Assembly (NCBI GenBank): GCA_047605605.1
Contig: JASGFG010000114.1
Location: 1 to 6,937 of the forward strand
Direction: 5' to 3'
DNA from: JAATGA01 sp047605605
GTDB taxonomy: Bacteria > Pseudomonadota > Alphaproteobacteria > Rhodobacterales > Rhodobacteraceae
DNA length: 6,937 nt
This document shows, piece by piece, positions 1-6,123 of the stretch. The position numbers and the translations under genes were made by a program. The notes under the pieces are model-generated. The model was not told the origin of the DNA. It made no database searches and saw nothing but the letters and a program-made list of their open reading frames with translations. Position 1 is the stretch's first letter; each line of letters starts with the position of its first letter.

Positions 1-315
1 GACAATCTGGCCGCGACGTTCAGCCCGGAACTGGCCGACCTGACGATCTATGTCATCGACACGGCGGCGGGTCAGGACATTCCGCGCAAGAAGGGGCCGG
101 GGCTGGCGCGGTCCGACCTTCTGGTCGTGAACAAGACCGACCTTGCGCCGCATGTCGGCGTCGATCTGGCGCAGCTTGAGGCCGATACCAGAACCGCCCG
201 CGGCCCGCGGCCCTATGTGATGGCGCGGCTGCGGCAGGGCGTGGGGGTCGAGCAGGTCGTGGCCTTTCTGGAACGCGAGGGCGGGCTGCGGCTGGCCCCG
301 CCGCTGGCCGGCTGA
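1..315 (+). CDS. ureG: Urease accessory GTPase UreG, C-terminal part (5' end outside window)
   Basis: UreG is the SIMIBI-class GTPase of the UreD/F/G complex that delivers nickel to apo-urease in the cytoplasm. Only the last 104 codons and the TGA are present; UreG is usually about 200-210 residues, so roughly half is missing upstream. The visible part opens with DNLAATFSPELADLTIYVID, a stretch strongly conserved in UreG just after its ESGGDN region. It contains the guanine-specificity motif NKTD (codons at 130-141) inside LLVVNKTDLAP. The Arg-rich RTARGPRPYVMARLRQG segment and the 'G.GV..V..FL' ending match the family C-terminus. No frameshift is seen. Linkage to the urt genes downstream on the same strand fits a urea import and hydrolysis locus. 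The identification is firm. Whether ureG and urtA share a transcript is unknown, because 351 bases separate them. Confidence 0.95.
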   Translation, partial: DNLAATFSPELADLTIYVIDTAAGQDIPRKKGPGLARSDLLVVNKTDLAPHVGVDLAQLEADTRTARGPRPYVMARLRQGVGVEQVVAFLEREGGLRLAPPLAG

Positions 316-488
316 GGCGTCCCCGTATCGCCCAAGGGCGCGGCACGAATCCGACTCCACCGCCGCCGGATGCGACCCGTTCATACAGATGACACCCTTT
401 CGTGATCGAAAACGTGCATCTCGCCTGCGCAATTGCCCAATCGGCAGGCATTCGCCGTTCCGCGCATTTTCGCCCGCAGGCCGCCGTT

Positions 489-512
489 GCCGCGCTGCGG
501 CACAGCCGCTTT
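489..512 (+). promoter_or_regulatory. Alternative GC hairpins in the urtA leader
   Basis: GCCGC (489-493), GCGGC (497-501) and GCCGC (505-509) are three arms in a row, so the middle arm can pair with either neighbour (3-base loops GCT or ACA). The second hairpin is followed by TTT (510-512), a poor but terminator-like tail. It could be a remnant terminator for ure, an attenuator for urt, or chance in GC-rich DNA. Function is inference only. Confidence 0.25.
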
Positions 513-553
513 GCTGACCCTTGCGGGGGGAAAATACCTTCCGGGATACCAAA

Positions 554-629
554 GCCGCGCGGGATGTCCTGACGCGGCGCTGTCAACAGGGATGTCGTGT
601 GTGTGCCGCTTGCTCCCCGTCTTTCGGGG
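554..629 (+). promoter_or_regulatory. Two further stem-loops in the urtA 5' leader
   Basis: GCCGCG (554-559) can pair with CGCGGC (573-578) around a 13-base loop. CCCCG (615-619) can pair with CGGGG (625-629) around the pyrimidine-rich loop TCTTT. Both lie within about 115 bases upstream of the urtA start and leave the urtA ribosome-binding site exposed. Short GC stems are expected often in DNA of this composition, so a regulatory role is not established. Confidence 0.25.
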
Positions 630-652
630 GCCGGTTCCGCATGGCCGGAAAC

Positions 653-666
653 AGGGATTGACCCAG
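653..666 (+). promoter_or_regulatory. Ribosome-binding site of urtA
   Basis: AGGGA (653-657) stands 9 bases before the ATG at 667. It supports that start over the in-frame ATG at 592, which has CAGGG only one base away and would add a non-hydrophobic stretch in front of the signal peptide. Confidence 0.6.
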
Positions 667-1950
667 ATGAACGGTTTCAAGGGGATGATTGCGGCGGGGG
701 CGATCGGCCTTGCCTCGACCTCTGGCGCATGGGCCGAGGGCGATACGATCAAGGTCGGCGTGCTGCATTCGCTGTCGGGCACGATGGCGATTTCCGAGAC
801 GACGCTGAAGGACACCGTCCTGATGATGATCGACGAACAGAACAAGAAGGGCGGCCTTCTGGGCAAGAAGCTGGAGGCGGTGGTGGTCGACCCCGCATCC
901 GACTGGCCGCTGTTCGCCGAAAAGGCGCGCGAGCTGCTGACCGTCGACAAGGTGGATGTGATGTTCGGTTGCTGGACCTCCGTGTCGCGGAAATCGGTCC
1001 TGCCGGTGATCGAGGAGTTGAACGGCCTGCTGTTCTATCCGGTGCAGTATGAGGGCGAGGAATCCTCCAAGAACGTGATCTACACCGGCGCCGCGCCGAA
1101 CCAGCAGGCGATCCCGGCGGTGGATTACTTCCTGAACGAGTTGGGCGTGCAGAAATTCGCGCTTCTGGGCACGGACTATGTCTATCCTCGCACGACGAAC
1201 AACATCCTCGAGGCCTATCTGATCTCCAAGGGCATCCCGAAGGAAGACATCTTCGTCAACTACACCCCCTTCGGCCATTCCGACTGGTCCAAGATCGTGT
1301 CGGACGTGGTGGCGCTTGGCGCCGATGGCAAGAAGGTGGGCGTGATCTCGACCATCAACGGCGATGCCAACATCGGCTTCTACAAGGAACTGGCCGCCGC
1401 GGGCGTGACCGCCGACAAGATCCCGGTCGTCGCCTTCTCGGTCGGCGAGGAGGAGTTGTCGGGGCTGGATACCTCGAACCTGGTCGGCCATCTGGCGGCG
1501 TGGAACTATTTCGAATCCGCCGACACGCCGGAAAACAAGGCCTTCATCGAGACTTGGCACAAGTTCATCAAGAACGACAAGCGCGTGACCAATGACCCGA
1601 TGGAGGCGACGATGATCGGCTTCAACCTGTGGGTCAAGGCAGTCGAAAAGGCAGGCACCACCGATGTGGACAAGGTGCTGGACGCCATCGTCGGGCTGGA
1701 AACCCCGAACCTGACCGGCGGCATGGCCAAGCTGCTGCCGAACCACCACCTGACCAAGCCGGTGCTGATCGGCGAGATCCGCGCCGACGGCCAGTTCGAC
1801 ATCATCAGCCAGACCGAGCCGGTGCCGGGCGACGCCTGGACCGACTTCCTGCCCGAATCCAAGGTGCTGGACTCGGATTGGGTCACGCTGAAATGCGGGA
1901 TGTATAACACCGAGACCAAGACCTGCGTTCAGCTGAAGTCGAACTACTGA
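667..1950 (+). CDS. urtA: Urea ABC transporter, periplasmic substrate-binding protein UrtA
   Basis: UrtA is the solute-binding protein of the Urt high-affinity urea (and short-chain amide) importer, a branched-chain-amino-acid-type (Liv/HAAT) ABC system. The protein is 427 residues, normal for UrtA. Residues 1-23 form a short Sec signal (K5, hydrophobic core, then AWA) with likely cleavage before EGDTIKVG. Mature-protein landmarks typical of UrtA are IKVGVLHSLSGTMAISE, the DP.SDWPLFAEKA segment, the GCWTS element (residues 101-105), LLFYPVQYEGEE, and YVYPRTTNNI (171-180). The C-terminus has two cysteines (C410, C420) that could form a disulfide in the periplasm. Fourteen of 18 proline codons are CCG by my count, unlike urtB, which favours CCC. 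This may reflect stronger translational selection on an abundant binding protein. It is the first gene of the operon, followed by a 72-base gap with a strong hairpin before the preferred urtB start. Confidence 0.96.
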   Translation: MNGFKGMIAAGAIGLASTSGAWAEGDTIKVGVLHSLSGTMAISETTLKDTVLMMIDEQNKKGGLLGKKLEAVVVDPASDWPLFAEKARELLTVDKVDVMFGCWTSVSRKSVLPVIEELNGLLFYPVQYEGEESSKNVIYTGAAPNQQAIPAVDYFLNELGVQKFALLGTDYVYPRTTNNILEAYLISKGIPKEDIFVNYTPFGHSDWSKIVSDVVALGADGKKVGVISTINGDANIGFYKELAAAGVTADKIPVVAFSVGEEELSGLDTSNLVGHLAAWNYFESADTPENKAFIETWHKFIKNDKRVTNDPMEATMIGFNLWVKAVEKAGTTDVDKVLDAIVGLETPNLTGGMAKLLPNHHLTKPVLIGEIRADGQFDIISQTEPVPGDAWTDFLPESKVLDSDWVTLKCGMYNTETKTCVQLKSNY

Positions 1951-1968
1951 CCGCAAGTCCTTGATCCG

Positions 1969-2000
1969 AAAAAGGGAAGGGGCCGCGTGTGGCCCCCTCC
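1969..2000 (+). terminator. Strong hairpin between urtA and urtB (terminator-like or RNA-stabilising)
   Basis: AAAAA (1969-1973) leads into GGA-A-GGGGCC (1975-1984), loop GCGTGT (1985-1990), and GGCCCC-C-TCC (1991-2000). This gives six perfect base pairs, one A/C mismatch and three more pairs. On the + strand no T-run follows, so it is not a classical intrinsic terminator for urtA. On the - strand the stem is followed by TTCCCTTTTT, which is terminator-like. On the + strand it may cause partial termination or protect the urtA message 3' end, giving more UrtA than permease. It also embeds the purine-rich AAGGGAAGG and a GTG (1987) in frame with urtB, so it could instead control an upstream urtB start. 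Confidence 0.5.
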
Positions 2001-2022
2001 GCCTCTCGCGGATGCCCCTCTG

Positions 2023-3963
2023 ATGCGCCTTCTTCTCTCCCTGCTCGCCGTGCTGATGCTGGCTCTGCCAGCCCATGCCGAAGGCGAGGCTGCGGCTGTC
2101 GCGGCTGAATATGCCGACCAGATCGCCAAGCCCTCGCGCCAGACCATCGGCCCGGTGGTCGATGCGCTGGCCGCCAGCGGCGACTCCATGGCCGCCGAGA
2201 TCCTGTCCGCCTGGGCCAACAAGGGGCTGGGCCAGCGCAAATCCGACGGCGCGCTGTTCCTGATCGCCCCCACGACCGACGGCTGGGCCCTGCGTGACCT
2301 GACCGGCGCCGAGGCGGGGACGGCGGCGAAATCCGACGTGGCAGAGTTGAAACCCAACGCCGGGGTGCGGGGCCTGATCCAGACCGCTCTGGTGCAGTTC
2401 ACCCTGTCCGACCCCGATCGCGCCAAACGCGCCGAGGCGCTGACCGCCATCGCCCGCGACGGCACCGCCGACCACCTTGCCCCCCTGCGCGCCAGTATCG
2501 AAACCGAGGCCGACCCGGTGCTCAAGGCGCAGAAGCAGCGGCTGGAACGGCTGCTGACCCTGCGCTTCGATCCCGACAGCGCCGCCCGCATCGCTGCCAT
2601 CGACGGCTTCGGCGCCGACCTTGGTCTGGACCTGCGCGCCGCGCTGAACCCGCTGGTCGCGACGAAACGCATGGCCTTTCCCGACGCGCCGCCCCCCGGC
2701 GCCAACATCGCGCGCGAGGTGAAACCCGGCCGCGACTTCCCCGAGGCCGAAGCTTATGCCCTGCTGGTCGCCGCAGGCACCGCCCCCGCCCGGCTGACGC
2801 TGGAACAGCAGCGCACCGCGCTGGCCGCCAACATCGCTGACGGCCGCGTTGGTGGCATCCCCGTGGCCGATCTGAACCGGCAAGAGGCCCGCGACCGCGC
2901 CTATAACGCGCTGGAGGCTGCGGGCACCGTCCCCCCCGCCGCCACCGATGCCGAGGCAGCCGCCGCCCTTGCCGCCGCGCGGTTCTACGATGTCTATGCC
3001 GAGCCAGACCCCGCCGTCACTGCCGCCGCCAAGGCCGAGCTGACCCGCATCGGCCACAAGGTCGGCGTCATGCAGGCAGCGGATCTGGGGCTGGACGCGC
3101 TGTCGCTGGCCTCGATCTATTTCCTTGCCGCCATCGGCCTTGCCATCACCTTCGGCGTGATGCGGGTGATCAACATGGCCCATGGCGAGTTCATCATGAT
3201 GGGCGCCTATACCGGCTATGTCGTCCAGCAGTTCATCCCGAACTATACCGTCTCGATCCTGGTCGCGCTGCCCATGGCCTTTGCCGTGACCTTTGCGGCG
3301 GGTGTGGCGATGGAACGGCTGGTGATCCGCCACCTCTACAAACGCCCGCTGGAAACGCTGCTGGCGACCTTCGGCATTTCCATCGCGCTGCAACAGCTGG
3401 CCAAGAACATCTTCGGCACGCAGGCGCGCCCGCTGACCTCGCCCGCCTGGCTCGACGGGGCGCTGAGCTTCAACGATGTCGTCTCGATAAGCTATATCCG
3501 CATCGCGATCTTCGTGCTCGCGCTGATCTTCCTGGCCTTCTTCCTCTACATGATGAAGCGCACGCGCCTTGGCCTCGAAGTGCGCGCCGTCCAGCAGAAC
3601 CCGGCGATGGCGGCCAGCATGGGCATCAACCCCGACCGGATCAACATGCTGACCTTCGGCCTCGGCTCCGGCATCGCCGGGATCGCGGGCGTTGCCATCG
3701 GGCTGTTCGCCAAGGTCACGTCGGAACTCGGATCGGACTATATCGTTCAGTCCTTCATGACGGTCGTGGTCGGCGGTGTCGGCAATATCTGGGGCACGCT
3801 GGCCGGCGCCGCCCTGATCGGCACGCTGCAAAAGGGGATCGAGTGGTTCAACCCCTCGAACACCCTGGCCGCACAGACCTACATGATCATCTTCATCATC
3901 ATCTTCATCCAGTTCCGCCCGCGGGGGGTCATCGCCCTCAAGGGCCGGGCCGCGGGGGACTGA
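2023..3963 (+). CDS. urtB: Urea ABC transporter permease UrtB with long periplasmic N-terminal domain
   Basis: UrtB is one of the two LivH/LivM-type inner-membrane permeases of the urea importer. From the ATG at 2023 the protein has 646 residues. Residues 1-20 are a textbook signal peptide (MR, LLLSLLAVLMLALP core, AHA cleavage site). Residues about 22-350 are soluble and Ala-rich with predicted helices; the DPDRAKRAEALTAIARDG stretch looks HEAT-repeat-like. This part should lie in the periplasm. The membrane domain runs from about 355 to 640 and includes the LivH motif RVINMAHGEFIMMGAY (381-396) and the cytoplasmic coupling segment RTRLGLEVRAVQQNPAMAASMG (from residue 513). It ends in the typical QFRPRG. 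A GTG at 1987 would add 12 residues (MWPPPPLADAPL) ahead of the signal peptide and has a better purine tract, so the start is not settled. A three-codon ORF (ATG 2012, TGA 2021-2023) overlaps the chosen ATG as TGATG. Confidence 0.93.
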   Translation: MRLLLSLLAVLMLALPAHAEGEAAAVAAEYADQIAKPSRQTIGPVVDALAASGDSMAAEILSAWANKGLGQRKSDGALFLIAPTTDGWALRDLTGAEAGTAAKSDVAELKPNAGVRGLIQTALVQFTLSDPDRAKRAEALTAIARDGTADHLAPLRASIETEADPVLKAQKQRLERLLTLRFDPDSAARIAAIDGFGADLGLDLRAALNPLVATKRMAFPDAPPPGANIAREVKPGRDFPEAEAYALLVAAGTAPARLTLEQQRTALAANIADGRVGGIPVADLNRQEARDRAYNALEAAGTVPPAATDAEAAAALAAARFYDVYAEPDPAVTAAAKAELTRIGHKVGVMQAADLGLDALSLASIYFLAAIGLAITFGVMRVINMAHGEFIMMGAYTGYVVQQFIPNYTVSILVALPMAFAVTFAAGVAMERLVIRHLYKRPLETLLATFGISIALQQLAKNIFGTQARPLTSPAWLDGALSFNDVVSISYIRIAIFVLALIFLAFFLYMMKRTRLGLEVRAVQQNPAMAASMGINPDRINMLTFGLGSGIAGIAGVAIGLFAKVTSELGSDYIVQSFMTVVVGGVGNIWGTLAGAALIGTLQKGIEWFNPSNTLAAQTYMIIFIIIFIQFRPRGVIALKGRAAGD

Positions 3964-4011
3964 CCCATGCTGCGCATCCTGCTTCCCGCCCTTTCCCCTC
4001 TTTCCGGACCC

Positions 4012-4086
4012 AAATATCCCACGGGGGTCGTCCATTGGATTCGCCATTGGTTCAAGAACCAATGGACGACGGGGTGTGAAACCCCC
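4012..4086 (+). repeat. Compound inverted repeat between urtB and urtC
   Basis: AAATATCCC (4012-4020) is followed by a G-run and then a perfect 12-base inverted repeat: GTCGTCCATTGG (4027-4038) with CCAATGGACGAC (4059-4070). Inside it is a second perfect repeat sharing the same 3' arm: CCATTGGTTC (4044-4053) with GAACCAATGG (4056-4065), separated by AA. The two structures exclude each other. Next come GGGGT (4071-4075) and ACCCC (4081-4085), a 5-base-pair hairpin with loop GTGAA. Alternatively GGGGGT (4023-4028) can pair with ACCCCC (4081-4086). The 22-base near-palindrome 4044-4065 could also be a protein operator. The AAATATCCC plus G-run motif recurs at 6124-6138, suggesting a dispersed intergenic repeat. 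No coding potential is supported here. Confidence 0.75.
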
Positions 4087-4100
4087 ACTCCGCCCGCAGC

Positions 4101-4122
4101 CCCCCGCACCAACGGGGGCAGG
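4101..4122 (+). promoter_or_regulatory. Hairpin hiding the urtC ribosome-binding site
   Basis: CCCCCG (4101-4106) pairs perfectly with CGGGGG (4113-4118) around the loop CACCAA. The 3' arm is part of the only plausible Shine-Dalgarno tract for urtC, GGGGGCAGG (4114-4122), which ends two bases before the ATG at 4125. Folded, this would lower urtC initiation. C-runs and G-runs just upstream (4071-4086) offer competing partners. The pairing is visible; control of translation is inference. Confidence 0.4.
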
Positions 4123-4124
4123 CC

Positions 4125-5357
4125 ATGACCCGCAGCTTCATCGCGCGGCACCCTTCGGTGCTGGTCTTCCTGCTCTGCCTCGCGGTCTTCACCCTGGCCG
4201 TGACGCTGATGTCGCAGGCCTATGGCGCGCCTCTGATCTCCACCTCCTTCGTCAAGACGCTGGGCAAGACGCTGTGCCTCTGCCTCGTCGCGCTGGCGAT
4301 GGACCTGATCTGGGGCTACGCGGGCATCCTGTCGCTGGGCCACATGGCGTTCTTCGCACTCGGCGGCTACATGATCGGCCAGTGGCTGATGTATGCCCGC
4401 ACCGAGGAGATCGTGATCGCCTCGCTGTCGGGCAGCCCCTTGCCCCCCACGCCCGAGGAAATCCGTCAGGGCATCGCCACCCAGATCTTCGGCGTCGTCG
4501 GCGCCTCGGACTTTCCACCGATCTGGGCCTTTGCCCACAGCCTGACGCTGCAACTGGTCCTTGTCCTGCTGGTGCCGGGCGTTCTGGCGCTGGTCTTCGG
4601 CTGGCTGGCCTTCCGCAGCCGCGTCACCGGGGTCTATCTCTCGATCCTGACGCAGGCGATGACGCTGGCCCTGGCGCTCTACCTGTTCCAGAACGATTCC
4701 GGGCTGCGCGGCAACAACGGCCTGTCGGGGTTGCAGAACATTCCCGGTCTGGGCGAGGTGTCGCAGGACCGGCTGTCGATCTGGTTCTTCTGGGCCTCGG
4801 CCGTGGCGCTCGGACTGGGGTATGTCACCCTGTCCTCGGTCGTCTCGGGCAAGTTCGGCAGCGTCATCCGCGCCATCCGCGACGACGAGGCGCGGGTGCG
4901 TTTCCTCGGCTATTCGGTCGAGGGCTACAAGCTGTTCGTCTTTACCCTGACTGCGATCATCGCCGCCATCGCGGGCGCGCTCTACTACCCGCAGGCGGGG
5001 ATCATCAACCCGGCGGAACTGGCCCCCATCGCCTCGATCTATCTGGCGGTCTGGGTCGCCATCGGCGGGCGCGGGCGGCTTTACGGCGCGGTGATCGGGG
5101 CGGCGGTCGTCTCGCTCCTGTCGTCGTGGTTCACCGGCGGGCGGGTGCCGAACCTGCCGCTCGGGTTCTATACCGTGCAATGGGTAGACTGGTGGCTGAT
5201 CCTGCTGGGCCTGACCTTCGTGCTGGTCACGCTCTTCGCGCCAAAGGGGCTGTCGGGCATCTTCGACTGGCTGGGCGGCCTGCGCGCGCCCGACCGCAAG
5301 GGCGACCCCCTTGGCCCCGATGACGGCGCCCTGATGGAACGCGAGGCGCTGGAATGA
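4125..5357 (+). CDS. urtC: Urea ABC transporter permease UrtC
   Basis: UrtC is the LivM-type inner-membrane permease that pairs with UrtB to form the urea channel. It has 410 residues. A first membrane helix lies at about residues 12-29, followed by a series of hydrophobic segments. The LivM hallmark GYAGILSLGHMAFFALGGY (64-82) is intact, as is the cytoplasmic coupling segment SVIRAIRDDEARVRFLGYS (246-264). The region VAIGGRGRLYGAVIGA near the C-terminus and the QWVDWWLILLGLTFVLVTLFAPKGL ending are typical of UrtC. A loop at about residues 91-125 (ARTEEIVIASLSGSPLPPTPEE) separates early helices and is probably periplasmic. The start at 4125 puts M1 shortly before the first helix, with GGGGGCAGG upstream. 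The gene follows urtB after an unusually structured 161-base gap. Its TGA overlaps the urtD ATG (ATGA), which implies translational coupling. Confidence 0.95.
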   Translation: MTRSFIARHPSVLVFLLCLAVFTLAVTLMSQAYGAPLISTSFVKTLGKTLCLCLVALAMDLIWGYAGILSLGHMAFFALGGYMIGQWLMYARTEEIVIASLSGSPLPPTPEEIRQGIATQIFGVVGASDFPPIWAFAHSLTLQLVLVLLVPGVLALVFGWLAFRSRVTGVYLSILTQAMTLALALYLFQNDSGLRGNNGLSGLQNIPGLGEVSQDRLSIWFFWASAVALGLGYVTLSSVVSGKFGSVIRAIRDDEARVRFLGYSVEGYKLFVFTLTAIIAAIAGALYYPQAGIINPAELAPIASIYLAVWVAIGGRGRLYGAVIGAAVVSLLSSWFTGGRVPNLPLGFYTVQWVDWWLILLGLTFVLVTLFAPKGLSGIFDWLGGLRAPDRKGDPLGPDDGALMEREALE

Positions 5358-6097
5358 CCGCACTGCTGGAAGTCTCGGGCATCTCCGTCACCTTCGAAGG
5401 CTATCGCGCCATCCGCAACCTGTCGTTCAACATCGGCCCGGCGGAACTGCGCGCCATCATCGGCCCGAACGGCGCGGGCAAGACCACCTTCATGGATATC
5501 GTGACCGGCAAGACCCGCCCGGACGAGGGCAAGGTGCTGTGGGGCGAGAAATCCGTCTCGCTGCTTTCCCTGTCCGAGGCGCAGATCGCCCGCATCGGCA
5601 TCGGCCGCAAGTTCCAGCGCCCCACCGTGTTCGAGGATCAGACGGTGGCCGAAAACCTGATCATGGCACTGAAGGCGCCGCGCAGCCCCTTTGCCGTGCT
5701 GGGCTGGAAGGCCAAACCTGCCGACCACGCCCGCGTCGCCGACCTTGCCGCCGAGGTGGGCCTTGGCGATCAACTCGCCCGCAAGTCGGGCGAGCTGTCG
5801 CACGGGCAAAAGCAATGGCTGGAAATCGGGATGCTGCTGGCGCAGGAACCCAAGCTCCTGCTGGTCGACGAACCCGCCGCGGGGATGACGCTGGCCGAAC
5901 GCGAACACACCACCGCCCTGCTGGTCAGCCTGGCGAAAACCCGCGCCGTCGTGGTGGTCGAACATGACATGGAGTTCGTGCGCCGCCTGAACTGCCGCGT
6001 CACCGTCCTGCACGAAGGCGCGGTTCTGGCCGAAGGTTCGCTCGATCACGTCACCTCGAACCCGCAGGTGATCGAAGTCTATCTGGGGCGCGGCTGA
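5354..6097 (+). CDS. urtD: Urea ABC transporter ATPase UrtD
   Basis: UrtD is the LivG-type cytoplasmic ATPase of the urea importer and would form a heterodimer with UrtE beneath UrtB/UrtC. It is 247 residues, normal length. All nucleotide-binding elements are present: Walker A GPNGAGKT (37-44), Q-loop Q88 in KFQRPTVF, ABC signature LSHGQ (148-152), Walker B LLLVDEP (168-174, with catalytic E173), and H-loop H204 in VVEHDMEF. The LSHGQKQWLEIGM version of the signature, with His in place of the usual Gly, is characteristic of UrtD and helps separate it from LivG. The C-terminal EVYLGRG is also typical. The start is fixed by the ATGA overlap with urtC; a separate Shine-Dalgarno is weak, so coupled translation is likely. 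A 94-base gap with a GC hairpin follows. Confidence 0.96.
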   Translation: MTALLEVSGISVTFEGYRAIRNLSFNIGPAELRAIIGPNGAGKTTFMDIVTGKTRPDEGKVLWGEKSVSLLSLSEAQIARIGIGRKFQRPTVFEDQTVAENLIMALKAPRSPFAVLGWKAKPADHARVADLAAEVGLGDQLARKSGELSHGQKQWLEIGMLLAQEPKLLLVDEPAAGMTLAEREHTTALLVSLAKTRAVVVVEHDMEFVRRLNCRVTVLHEGAVLAEGSLDHVTSNPQVIEVYLGRG

Positions 6098-6123
6098 TGC
6101 GGGCCTGTTCATCCTCTCTGCAT

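Larger units (their letters stand above)
316..666 (+). other. Intergenic region between ureG and urtA: presumed urt promoter and leader
   Basis: This 351-base stretch has no supportable gene. It must hold the urt promoter if the operon is transcribed separately from ure. I see no clear sigma-70 or sigma-54 promoter. The best sigma-70-like pair is weak: TTGCTG (511-516), 16 bases, then AATACC (533-538). Several short inverted repeats are present and are listed separately. A small symmetric element, TTTCG-TGAT-CGAAA (398-411), sits in the one AT-richer patch and could be an operator, but nothing ties it to a known regulator. No convincing intrinsic terminator follows ureG; the hairpin CGCCC-AA-GGGCG near 335-346 lacks a T-run. 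Confidence 0.6.

Noticed and set aside
498..515. Sigma-54-like CGGCAC ... TTTGCT before urtA
   Set aside because: The GG and GC dinucleotides are 12 bases apart, whereas a -24/-12 promoter requires 10. TCGGCA...CGCC at 441-456 also misses, with a spacing of 9.
581..586. Perfect TTGACA -35 box on the - strand
   Set aside because: No -10-like sequence lies at the expected distance (the place is occupied by CGCGGG), and no gene reads leftward from here.
592..666. In-frame upstream ATG (592) as the urtA start
   Set aside because: It would put 25 non-hydrophobic residues with several Cys and Arg before the signal peptide, and its purine tract is too close. The ATG at 667 has good spacing and gives a normal signal peptide.
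583..4062. Very long open frame on the - strand (about 1159 codons)
   Set aside because: It is antisense to urtA and urtB, whose proteins are clearly recognisable. Its translation is a Gly/Arg/Asp/His/Gln-rich, low-complexity sequence typical of the reverse frame of GC-rich genes.
4027..4070. CRISPR array, integron attC site or transfer RNA gene
   Set aside because: There are no regularly spaced repeats and spacers, no integron core sites, and no cloverleaf. The symmetry is fully explained by inverted repeats.
3879..5363. Long open frame on the - strand opposite urtC
   Set aside because: The translation is rich in Arg, Asp, Gln and Gly without any recognisable domain and shadows the intact urtC gene. 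The open frame is a product of high GC content.
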